Made by a program: the position numbers and the translations under genes. From contig JAFWJP010000295.1 of assembly GCA_017514645.1 (NCBI GenBank), positions 1 through 5,580 on the forward strand: DNA of 5,580 nucleotides, in the 5' to 3' direction. Shown one piece after another: positions 1 to 5,180 of the stretch. Every line of letters starts with the position of its first letter. The first letter of the stretch is position 1. The stretch comes from Solobacterium sp. Lineage in GTDB: Bacteria; Bacillota_I; Bacilli_A; Erysipelotrichales; Erysipelotrichaceae. The notes beneath the pieces are model-generated. The model saw nothing but the letters and a program-made list of their open reading frames with translations. It made no database searches and had not been told where the DNA came from.

Positions 1-1184
1 ACAAGGAACTGACCGGACTCGGTATTGAACATGTTGTCATTCCTCACGGTGGTATTCTCGGCAAGATCAAGGGACCGAAGGAAGGAAAGACCGTTCTGCT
101 GAGAGCGGATGTGGACGCGCTGCCGGTACAGGAGACCGAGTGTGCGCTGAACAATGTTCCGCGTGCTGTCCGTTCCGAAAACGACGGTGTCATGCATGCC
201 TGCGGTCACGACGGACATATGGCGATGCTGCTGGGTGCCGCAAGGGTCCTGCTGGAGAAGAAGGATGAGATCGAAGGTACGGTCTATCTGTGCTTCGAAC
301 GCGGTGAAGAAATGACCGGAAACGTGAAATACATCTTTGCCTACATGGACAAGGAAGGCATCACGGAAACAATCGACAGCTGCTGGGGCATTCACCTGCT
401 GTCCACGCTGGAAACAGGAAAAGTCGCTGTCAACGATACGAACATGATGGCCGGTGCGCTGATGTTCGATGTAACGCTGACAGGCAGAGGCGGACATGGT
501 TCCAGACCGGATCAGTCCGTTTCTCCGATCGACGCATTTGCGGCGATCTACCAGGGTATGGAAGGTATCCGCATGCGCAAGATCGATCCGTATACACCGC
601 TGACGGTTTCCATCGGACGTCTCGAAGGAGGCAAGACCTGGAACGTAATTCCGAACGACTGCCGATTTGCCGGTTCCGTTCGTTTCTTCGACCGTGAAGG
701 TGCCGCAATGGTCTTCTACAACGAGTTCAAACGACTGATCGAGGATACCGCTGATGCCTATGGCTGCACCGTTACGTTCAACAGCTATGCCCTGCCGGGA
801 TTCGCTGTCGTCAACGATACAGAATGCGCGCAGTTTGCCAGAAAGGTGCTGAAGGAAGAAATGGGCGATGATGTCATCGATTACGCTGAGCCGTGGATGG
901 CTTCCGAATCCTTCTCCCAGTACATCCGTCAGTGGCCGGGCGTCTTCTGCTTTATCGGTATGAAGAATCCGGAGAAAGGTGTCGGCGCTGCGCATCACAA
1001 TGAATACTTTGACATCGATGAAGATGTTCTCGTCAAGGGCGCAGCCGGTGCAGCAACCTATGCGCTGGAGTTCCTGAAGAGCGATATCGACAACTCCAGG
1101 AAGCCGCATATGAGACACATCGATCAGCTGAGAGCGACAGGCAAGAAGGATGATCTGAAAGCTCTCTACGGTGTAGACGAATAA
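1..1184 (+). CDS. M20D family amidohydrolase/peptidase, 5'-truncated by window edge
   Basis: This is a metal-dependent amidohydrolase of the M20D group (relatives of hippurate hydrolase HipO, IAA-amino-acid hydrolase and AbgB), expected to cleave N-acyl or peptide bonds of small amino-acid conjugates in the cytoplasm. The frame is open from base 3 and gives 393 residues before TAA. Alignment by eye to the second M20 gene in the window shows about 44 N-terminal residues missing, so the GTG at 111 is an internal valine and not the start. Numbering from base 3, visible motifs are LLRADVDALP (about 32-41), HACGHDGH with probable metal ligands Cys67 and His69, FERGEE with Glu102/Glu103, WGIH with His131, GGHGSRP with His165, and GAAHHN with His331/332. 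The usual QPAEE motif is replaced by FERGEE, and the usual SEDF by ASESF. It ends with a tail about 29 residues longer than its relative's. The exact substrate cannot be read from sequence. It converges on the transporter gene and has its own terminator. Confidence 0.93.
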   Translation, partial: KELTGLGIEHVVIPHGGILGKIKGPKEGKTVLLRADVDALPVQETECALNNVPRAVRSENDGVMHACGHDGHMAMLLGAARVLLEKKDEIEGTVYLCFERGEEMTGNVKYIFAYMDKEGITETIDSCWGIHLLSTLETGKVAVNDTNMMAGALMFDVTLTGRGGHGSRPDQSVSPIDAFAAIYQGMEGIRMRKIDPYTPLTVSIGRLEGGKTWNVIPNDCRFAGSVRFFDREGAAMVFYNEFKRLIEDTADAYGCTVTFNSYALPGFAVVNDTECAQFARKVLKEEMGDDVIDYAEPWMASESFSQYIRQWPGVFCFIGMKNPEKGVGAAHHNEYFDIDEDVLVKGAAGAATYALEFLKSDIDNSRKPHMRHIDQLRATGKKDDLKALYGVDE

Positions 1185-1193
1185 GCATTTCAC

Positions 1194-1216
1194 AGAGGGG
1201 ATGATCCCCTCTTTTT
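1194..1216 (+). terminator. Rho-independent terminator of the first M20D gene
   Basis: A perfect 8-bp stem (AGAGGGGA at 1194-1201, TCCCCTCT at 1205-1212) with a TGA loop is followed by TTTTA, giving five Ts in a row counting the end of the stem. It begins nine bases after the TAA at 1182-1184. The opposite strand has no T tract after the hairpin, so it should work only on the plus strand. Confidence 0.88.
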
Positions 1217-1224
1217 ATTATGGA

Positions 1225-1254
1225 AAGGAAAACCCGGAGGATCGCTCCTCCGGG
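1225..1254 (-). terminator. Rho-independent terminator of the transporter operon
   Basis: On the minus strand a perfect 9-bp GC-rich stem, CCCGGAGGA with TCCTCCGGG (1246-1254 pairing with 1233-1241), closes a four-base loop and is followed by TTTTCCTTT. It lies 24 bases beyond the transporter's TGA. Read on the plus strand the following bases are TATTTC, a weak T tract, so any stopping of plus-strand transcripts would be secondary. Confidence 0.88.
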
Positions 1255-1278
1255 TATTTCTGTGCTTTGGTTCGGAGA

Positions 1279-2718
1279 TCAGAATGCGCCGGTGTAGCCG
1301 GTCATGGTCAGGAAGACCATGATGACAGCCGCAATCAACAGCATCACCAGTACTCTTGGGAATGCCCACTTGAACCACTTCGGATAGTCAATACCGCACA
1401 TTGCGAGCGAACCGACGGTCCAGCCGAGAACCGGCGATATGATGTTCGTAAAGCCGTCACCGAACTGATATGCCTGAACGATCAGTTCTGGATGCATCTG
1501 CAGGACTTCACCAATCGGTTTAATGATCGGGACAAGGATCGCTGCCTTGGAGGATGCGGACGGGATGATCGGGTTGATCAGCGCGATGACCAGCATCATA
1601 CCGACGGAAGAGATCCATCTCGGCAGATTCATCAGAGGACGTGTAATGACGTAGACGATCGTGTGCAGAACGTTGCCCATGCCCAGAACCAGGGATACGG
1701 AACGTGCCATACCGATGACGAAGCCGACGAATGCCATGCCTGCCAGGCCTTTGACGAAGGAAGCACCCATCTGGTCCCAGCTCATGCCGTTGACCAGACC
1801 GATAATCGTCGCAATGACCATGAAGACGAAGCACTGCATGGTAAACAGATCATAGCCGAAGATCGCTGTACCGTTCATACCGTACCAGACGATGAACAGA
1901 TACTGTCCGACGAACAGGATCAGTGTTACAATCATACGCCAGTCGATGACAACATCTGTCGTCAGGACCTTGCCGTCATCCACTTCCTCATCCGGCTTGA
2001 AGCTTTCGCCGAACAGCGGGGACTTTGTCGGATCTGCCTTGATCTTCTTCGCATACTGCAGCGTCATGAACAGACCGGCAAGCATCATGATGTTCATGAT
2101 GACAAAACGTGTACCGAAGCCGGCATACGGACGGGTCTCCATCAGTACCTGGACCGTGAACATCTTGTTCGGTCCGGTACCGAAACCGATCAGTGTTGCG
2201 AATGTCGTAACCATCATCGCAACAAAGCCGTCCATCTTCATCTTCTTTGCAAATGCGACACCGACAGGAACAATCGCAATCAGTGCGTCAGATCCGCCGA
2301 AACCGCCGAGGTAGACCATCAGGCAGAACAGGATGGAGATCAGCAGTGTATCGCCTTTGCCCTGCAGTTTGACGATTGCCCAATCAAGCAGTTTATCAAA
2401 TGTCTTGGTATCAAGGAAGATCTGGATCGTCGCACCACCGACCATAACGATGAACGCAATGGTTGCGGAACCAGTCAGACCCGGGAAAATCTGCAGGAGC
2501 GCCTTCAGCGGATTGACCGGTGTCTGGTATCCGAGATAGTTGAACTTGTCACCAAGGATGGCGCCGGTTTCAGGATCTGTTCCGAACGCACCGGCAGGAA
2601 TGATGTAGGTTGCCAGTGAGCAGATCAGAAGAAGGATGATCATCAGCCACAGCATATGCGGCATTTTGAAGCCTTTTTTCTTCGGCTTCGTTTCAGGGGT
2701 GTCTTTCTTTTCAGACAT
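1279..2718 (-). CDS. YfcC/DcuC-family membrane transporter (479 aa)
   Basis: This is an integral cytoplasmic-membrane carrier, recognised as a YfcC-family member (Pfam DcuC, the C4-dicarboxylate anaerobic carrier-like group; arginine/ornithine carriers are relatives). The N-terminus is a charged cytosolic stretch (residues 1-18, many Lys) leading into KMPHMLWL and a first helix ending in YIIPAGAF (about 21-45), typical of the family. About 10-12 further hydrophobic segments follow, for example 82-102, 124-155, 165-182, 204-221, 262-280, 294-312, 323-346, 368-386, 424-442 and 454-474. Hallmarks are GGFGGSDALIAIVPVG (138-153), the hairpin-like IIPSASSKAAILVPI (384-398), and YQFGDGFTN (417-425). 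A polar acidic loop at 226-258 divides two halves. The start is supported by AGGAG eight bases upstream (2727-2731). It lies 72 bases downstream of an M20D gene with no terminator between, so co-transcription is likely and the substrate is probably an amino acid, dipeptide or N-acyl amino acid. The substrate is inferred from context only. Confidence 0.9.
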   Translation of the reverse strand: MSEKKDTPETKPKKKGFKMPHMLWLMIILLLICSLATYIIPAGAFGTDPETGAILGDKFNYLGYQTPVNPLKALLQIFPGLTGSATIAFIVMVGGATIQIFLDTKTFDKLLDWAIVKLQGKGDTLLISILFCLMVYLGGFGGSDALIAIVPVGVAFAKKMKMDGFVAMMVTTFATLIGFGTGPNKMFTVQVLMETRPYAGFGTRFVIMNIMMLAGLFMTLQYAKKIKADPTKSPLFGESFKPDEEVDDGKVLTTDVVIDWRMIVTLILFVGQYLFIVWYGMNGTAIFGYDLFTMQCFVFMVIATIIGLVNGMSWDQMGASFVKGLAGMAFVGFVIGMARSVSLVLGMGNVLHTIVYVITRPLMNLPRWISSVGMMLVIALINPIIPSASSKAAILVPIIKPIGEVLQMHPELIVQAYQFGDGFTNIISPVLGWTVGSLAMCGIDYPKWFKWAFPRVLVMLLIAAVIMVFLTMTGYTGAF

Positions 2719-2724
2719 GTTATG

Positions 2725-2734
2725 CTCTCCTTTT
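2725..2734 (-). promoter_or_regulatory. Ribosome binding site of the transporter gene
   Basis: AAAAGGAGAG on the minus strand, with the AGGAG core eight bases from the ATG at 2716-2718. It fixes the transporter start. The 72-base gap upstream of the ATG (2719-2790) has no convincing hairpin or promoter, which fits read-through from the M20D gene. Confidence 0.75.
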
Positions 2735-2790
2735 CTTGTTAAAATGTCAAGCCGTCCCTCTTTACGACTTCAACACCGTTCTGCAGCGTA

Positions 2791-4002
2791 TCAGCGTACA
2801 CCGCCGTTTTCTTCGACTGCTGCAACGTACTTCAATGTCGACAGCATACCGAGCTTCAGAACGCTCTCATCAATGTCGAAGAAGGAATTGTGGTGGGCGG
2901 CTCCGGAACCGTATTCCGGATTATTGATACCGACGAAGCAGAATACACCCGGATACTTGCTCAGATACATCCGGAACGATTCGGATGCATACCAGGGATC
3001 GCATCTTGTGATCGTACCTTCCGGAAGGACTTCCGGCAGTTTCGATTCTGCCAGCAGTGCGGCCTTTTCATCGTTGATGACCGGCGCACCCGGTGCCTTC
3101 ATCCGGGAGAAGTCGACCGTACAGTGGTGCATGGCAGCTGTATGCTCCGCAGTTTCCTTCACGATGCGCAGGGCTTTTTCCCCTTCCGCAACGGAGAAGA
3201 AGCGCATAGAGCCGATGACCGTCGCCTTGTCCGGGATGACATTTCCTGCTTCTCCGCCGATGATGCCGGTCAGTCCGAGCGTTACCGTCTGGTTGGCATC
3301 GATCTGGTTGGCAAACGCGACCGCAATGTTGTTATACCAGTTGGACGCACAGTAGACCGGGTTGATCGACTGGTCAGGACGTGATCCGTGTCCGCCCTTG
3401 CCGAGGAAATCGAAGTTGATGCCCAGGGCACCGGCCATTCTCGGACCGGGCTGTACGGATACCTTTCCGCTTGCCAGACCGGCATAGACGTGGATGCCCC
3501 AGACGGTATCGATCTCATATTTGGACAATGCCCGGATCATCTGCTGGATGCCGCCTCCGACCTCTTCACCCTGCTCAAAGCAGAAGTATATGATGCCGTT
3601 CAGCTGATCCTTATGCTCTGCCAGAGCCTTCATCGACCCCAGCAGCATCGCCATATGTCCGTCATGTCCGCAGGCATGACAGCGGTTTTCCGGTGTACCG
3701 GAGATACAGGTCCTGGGATGTGCCAGGTTGTTCGGTTCCTCCGGCATCGGCAGTGCGTCAATATCCGAACGCAGCGCAATATGCGGTCCGGGTCTGCCGG
3801 TGTCGAGGACAGCGATCAATCCTGTACTGTCTTCCACTTCTTCATAGGGAAGACCTGCTTCCTTGATCTTCTCAATCAGGAAAGCACGTGTTTTGAACTC
3901 TTCACCGCTGATCTCGGGAATGGTATGGAGATACCTCCTCGTTTCGATCACATAGGATTCGAGTTCGTCGGCGACTTTTTTGATCAACTCATTGTCCATC
4001 AT
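2791..4002 (-). CDS. M20D family amidohydrolase/peptidase (403 aa, complete)
   Basis: This is a complete metal-dependent amidohydrolase, the full-length relative of the truncated gene at the start of the window. It is expected to hydrolyse the amide bond of N-acyl amino acids, aminoacyl conjugates or small peptides in the cytoplasm. Its 403 residues match the usual family length. Motifs in order are RRYLHTIPEISGEE (22-35), ALRSDIDALP (76-85), HACGHDGH with probable ligands Cys111 and His113, FEQGEE with Glu146/147, WGIH with His171, the dimerisation-domain motif GKGGHGSRPD with His205, AGNVIPD (252-258), ASESF (339-343) and GAAHHN with His370/371. All expected metal ligands are present, so it should be active. 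FEQGEE and ASESF depart from the commoner QPAEE and SEDF, and both departures are shared with the other M20D gene. Two ATGs lie in tandem (4000-4002 and 3997-3999); the first has the better spacing to GAGGTGAT. It sits between the small membrane-protein gene and the YfcC carrier. The substrate is not determinable here. Confidence 0.94.
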   Translation of the reverse strand: MMDNELIKKVADELESYVIETRRYLHTIPEISGEEFKTRAFLIEKIKEAGLPYEEVEDSTGLIAVLDTGRPGPHIALRSDIDALPMPEEPNNLAHPRTCISGTPENRCHACGHDGHMAMLLGSMKALAEHKDQLNGIIYFCFEQGEEVGGGIQQMIRALSKYEIDTVWGIHVYAGLASGKVSVQPGPRMAGALGINFDFLGKGGHGSRPDQSINPVYCASNWYNNIAVAFANQIDANQTVTLGLTGIIGGEAGNVIPDKATVIGSMRFFSVAEGEKALRIVKETAEHTAAMHHCTVDFSRMKAPGAPVINDEKAALLAESKLPEVLPEGTITRCDPWYASESFRMYLSKYPGVFCFVGINNPEYGSGAAHHNSFFDIDESVLKLGMLSTLKYVAAVEENGGVR

Positions 4003-4007
4003 ATTGA

Positions 4008-4015
4008 ATCACCTC
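4008..4015 (-). promoter_or_regulatory. Ribosome binding site of the complete M20D gene
   Basis: GAGGTGAT on the minus strand, a near-consensus Shine-Dalgarno sequence. Its GAGG core is nine bases from the first of two tandem ATG codons and 12 from the second, which favours the first as the start. Confidence 0.8.
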
Positions 4016-4033
4016 GCTTTGCAATGATTTGAT

Positions 4034-4048
4034 ACAGGAAAGTCCTGT
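4034..4048 (-). repeat. Small hairpin between the two-helix protein gene and the M20D gene
   Basis: An inverted repeat ACAGGA/TCCTGT (6-bp arms, 3-base loop) directly abuts the stop codon at 4049-4051. There is no T tract after it on the minus strand, so it is not a standard terminator. It could slow decay or set a processing point between cistrons, or be chance. Confidence 0.4.
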
Positions 4049-4345
4049 TCAGTGCTTCTTGTGATTGCTTAATGCTATGATCTCTCCTGCTCTCTGCACT
4101 GCGCCTTTGGCACCGAGAAATGCCGCAATGAGCATCGGTGCAGCGAACACTGCCCGCATCGGTGTGGGATCATTCACAAAACCCTGCACCGCTGTGATGC
4201 ACATGTAGTACACAAAAGGAATACTGACGATGATGATAATGATATCCGCCTTGATCTGATCCGAAGGATTGCTTTTATCAGGATTGAAAAACGCAAAAAC
4301 CGGATCTTCTTTCGAACGATTGTTTGTCTCGTTATCTTTTTTCAT
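4049..4345 (-). CDS. Small two-helix membrane protein, unknown function (98 aa)
   Basis: I do not recognise the family. The first 31 residues are polar and rich in Asn, Asp, Lys and Ser. Two hydrophobic segments follow: about 34-54, starting with an Ile run and continuing SIPFVYYMCITAVQGF, and about 64-79, RAVFAAPMLIAAFLGA. They are separated by a short NDPTPM turn. The tail is amphipathic and ends in the basic NHKKH. This predicts a small membrane hairpin protein with both ends on the same side, probably cytoplasmic given the Lys/Arg after helix 2. The start has AAGGGA four bases upstream (4350-4355), somewhat close but acceptable. It is the first gene of the minus-strand group, 46 bases before the M20D gene, and lies directly downstream of a putative promoter. 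That placement supports a real gene. A role as accessory subunit or stabiliser of the YfcC carrier encoded in the same operon is speculation. Confidence 0.7.
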   Translation of the reverse strand: MKKDNETNNRSKEDPVFAFFNPDKSNPSDQIKADIIIIIVSIPFVYYMCITAVQGFVNDPTPMRAVFAAPMLIAAFLGAKGAVQRAGEIIALSNHKKH

Positions 4346-4349
4346 ACAG

Positions 4350-4355
4350 TCCCTT
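4350..4355 (-). promoter_or_regulatory. Ribosome binding site of the two-helix protein gene
   Basis: AAGGGA on the minus strand, four bases before the ATG at 4343-4345. The spacing is shorter than usual, but no other start codon in this frame has a better site. Confidence 0.5.
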
Positions 4356-4368
4356 GTCTGTTTTTTTC

Positions 4369-4377
4369 ATAATAGCA
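4369..4377 (-). promoter_or_regulatory. Putative extended -10 promoter of the transporter operon
   Basis: The minus strand reads TGCTATTAT: a TATTAT hexamer (4369-4374), one mismatch from TATAAT, preceded by the TGn extension (4375-4377). No good -35 is seen at 17-18 bases (GAACGA or TGAACG), as is common for extended -10 promoters. Transcription would begin near 4361-4363, giving a leader of only about 16-18 bases before the two-helix protein gene. It lies downstream of a terminator for the preceding gene pair, exactly where a new promoter is needed. Confidence 0.5.
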
Positions 4378-4389
4378 CCGGATTCCGGT
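4377..4389. promoter_or_regulatory. 13-bp palindrome, candidate operator
   Basis: ACCGGATTCCGGT is a perfect inverted repeat with 6-bp arms around one central base. It sits in the spacer immediately upstream of the putative -10 and shares one base with its TGn extension. A dimeric repressor bound here would block RNA polymerase. No regulator gene is present in the window, and no other copy was noticed. It could also form a small RNA hairpin in read-through transcripts, but with a one-base loop that is unlikely. Confidence 0.4.
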
Positions 4390-4403
4390 AATCGTTCACG
4401 GGA

Positions 4404-4435
4404 AAATGAAAACTGCAGATGTTTTTCTGCAGTTT
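4404..4435 (-). terminator. Rho-independent terminator of the C69/unknown-protein gene pair
   Basis: On the minus strand a perfect 10-bp stem (AAACTGCAGA with TCTGCAGTTT, at 4426-4435 and 4410-4419) closes a six-base loop, and TCATTTT follows. The stem can extend outward by ATG/CAT pairs past a single bulged base. It starts 16 bases after the TGA of the 242-residue gene. The stem is less GC-rich than the other two terminators but long and well placed. Confidence 0.8.
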
Positions 4436-4451
4436 CATGTTTTAAGTCCGT

Positions 4452-5180
4452 TCAGATCCGGTACAGAGGTGTAAGCTCGATGCTGCTGAGTTCTTCTCTG
4501 CAGCGTTTGATCCTCTCCTCCGGTCCTTCGACGAGATACCACACGGCTCCTTCAGCACCTGCGACACCGCCGGCTGCGAGGATCTCCGCTTCAACGCCCC
4601 AAAGATCACGGAAGGCATCGATCTCGGTTACGACCTGTCCGCAGCCCTTGAACATCCGCAGTCCGGCGTCATGGTTCATCCCGATTAATTCGTCGATGGA
4701 CCGCCCTACCCGTTTTTCCGTACCTACGGGATGGATGACTGCGGCACCTTGTTCGTGTGCCTGGTATACAGCGTTCATCGTTCCGCCGGTGGGATTGCCG
4801 ATGAGGATCCCGCAGGCATGCTGATTCAGATCAAGCGCGTTGGCACCTTTGAACAGAATGTCTCCCGGTCCGAGTTCTGCGGCAATATCAAACACCGTCA
4901 GTCCCTTCTGCAGGACGCCTTTGACGATGATCGTGTCATCGTGCTGGGACGGCGGCAGGCTTGTGCCTTTCGGGACGGTAATGCCGCGGTTGTAGCCGGT
5001 GCTGCTGAACGGTTCGCCGATCTCTTTCAGAAGACGGTCGGCGATGTAGGCATTTCCGGTTCCTTTGATGATAGCAATGGTGTGTTCCTTCAGGGCTTTG
5101 CGCACGGTTTCAGAGTGTACCAGTGCTTCTGCGATCAGTGCCTTGCCGGCTGCCGGTGTCAGCAGGATCTGTGTTTTCAT
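4452..5180 (-). CDS. Conserved-looking protein of unknown function (242 aa)
   Basis: I cannot assign a family with confidence. It is a soluble, alpha/beta-like protein without signal peptide or membrane helix. Visible elements are LTPAAGKALIAEAL (7-20), a beta-strand then glycine turn IAIIKGTGNAYIADRLL (35-51), RGITVPKG (65-72), DTIIVKGVL (82-90), GDILFKGANALD (106-117), GNPTGGTMNAVYQA (128-141), AAVIHPVGTEKRVG (146-159), and AAGGVAGAEGAVWYLVEG (202-219). The order of a GTGNxxIA loop near the N-terminus, an xxLFKGANALD segment, a GT-rich turn and a later VGTEK resembles the sugar-phosphate isomerase-like (NagB/RpiA/DeoR effector) fold in broad outline. That is inference from pattern only. Its start overlaps the stop of the upstream gene by one base (TAATG), and GGAG lies 12 bases upstream, so translation is probably coupled to that gene. 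It has its own terminator after the stop. The reading frame is intact and compositionally like its neighbours. Confidence 0.85.
   Translation of the reverse strand: MKTQILLTPAAGKALIAEALVHSETVRKALKEHTIAIIKGTGNAYIADRLLKEIGEPFSSTGYNRGITVPKGTSLPPSQHDDTIIVKGVLQKGLTVFDIAAELGPGDILFKGANALDLNQHACGILIGNPTGGTMNAVYQAHEQGAAVIHPVGTEKRVGRSIDELIGMNHDAGLRMFKGCGQVVTEIDAFRDLWGVEAEILAAGGVAGAEGAVWYLVEGPEERIKRCREELSSIELTPLYRI

Noticed and set aside
111..113. GTG at 111 as the start of the first M20D gene
   Set aside because: The frame is open to the window edge, and residues before 111 match the N-terminal part of the other M20D protein (LLRADVDALP). The GTG is an internal valine.
1201..2619. Long plus-strand open frame (472 codons) antisense to the YfcC gene
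   Set aside because: Its product is full of His, Cys, Asp, Gln and Arg with no domain or hydrophobic pattern. It starts inside a terminator hairpin, has no ribosome site, and is explained by codon bias of the real gene on the other strand.
2719..2750. TTGACA (2745-2750, minus strand) as the -35 of a promoter specific to the YfcC gene
   Set aside because: At 16-18 bases downstream there is no acceptable -10; the region is the ribosome site (AAAAGGAGAG). The best AT-rich hexamer is about 20 bases away and overlaps the ATG region.
2890..4032. Plus-strand frames opposite the complete M20D gene (for example 2890-3384 and 3388-4032)
   Set aside because: They are mirror frames of a well-supported gene with all catalytic motifs, lack ribosome sites and show no recognisable domains.
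4332..4370. 12-codon upstream frame (ATG at 4368-4370, stop TAA) overlapping the start of the two-helix protein gene, as a leader peptide
   Set aside because: Its ATG overlaps the putative -10 hexamer and would lie before the transcription start, it has no ribosome site, and the sequence is short enough to arise by chance from A-rich start regions.
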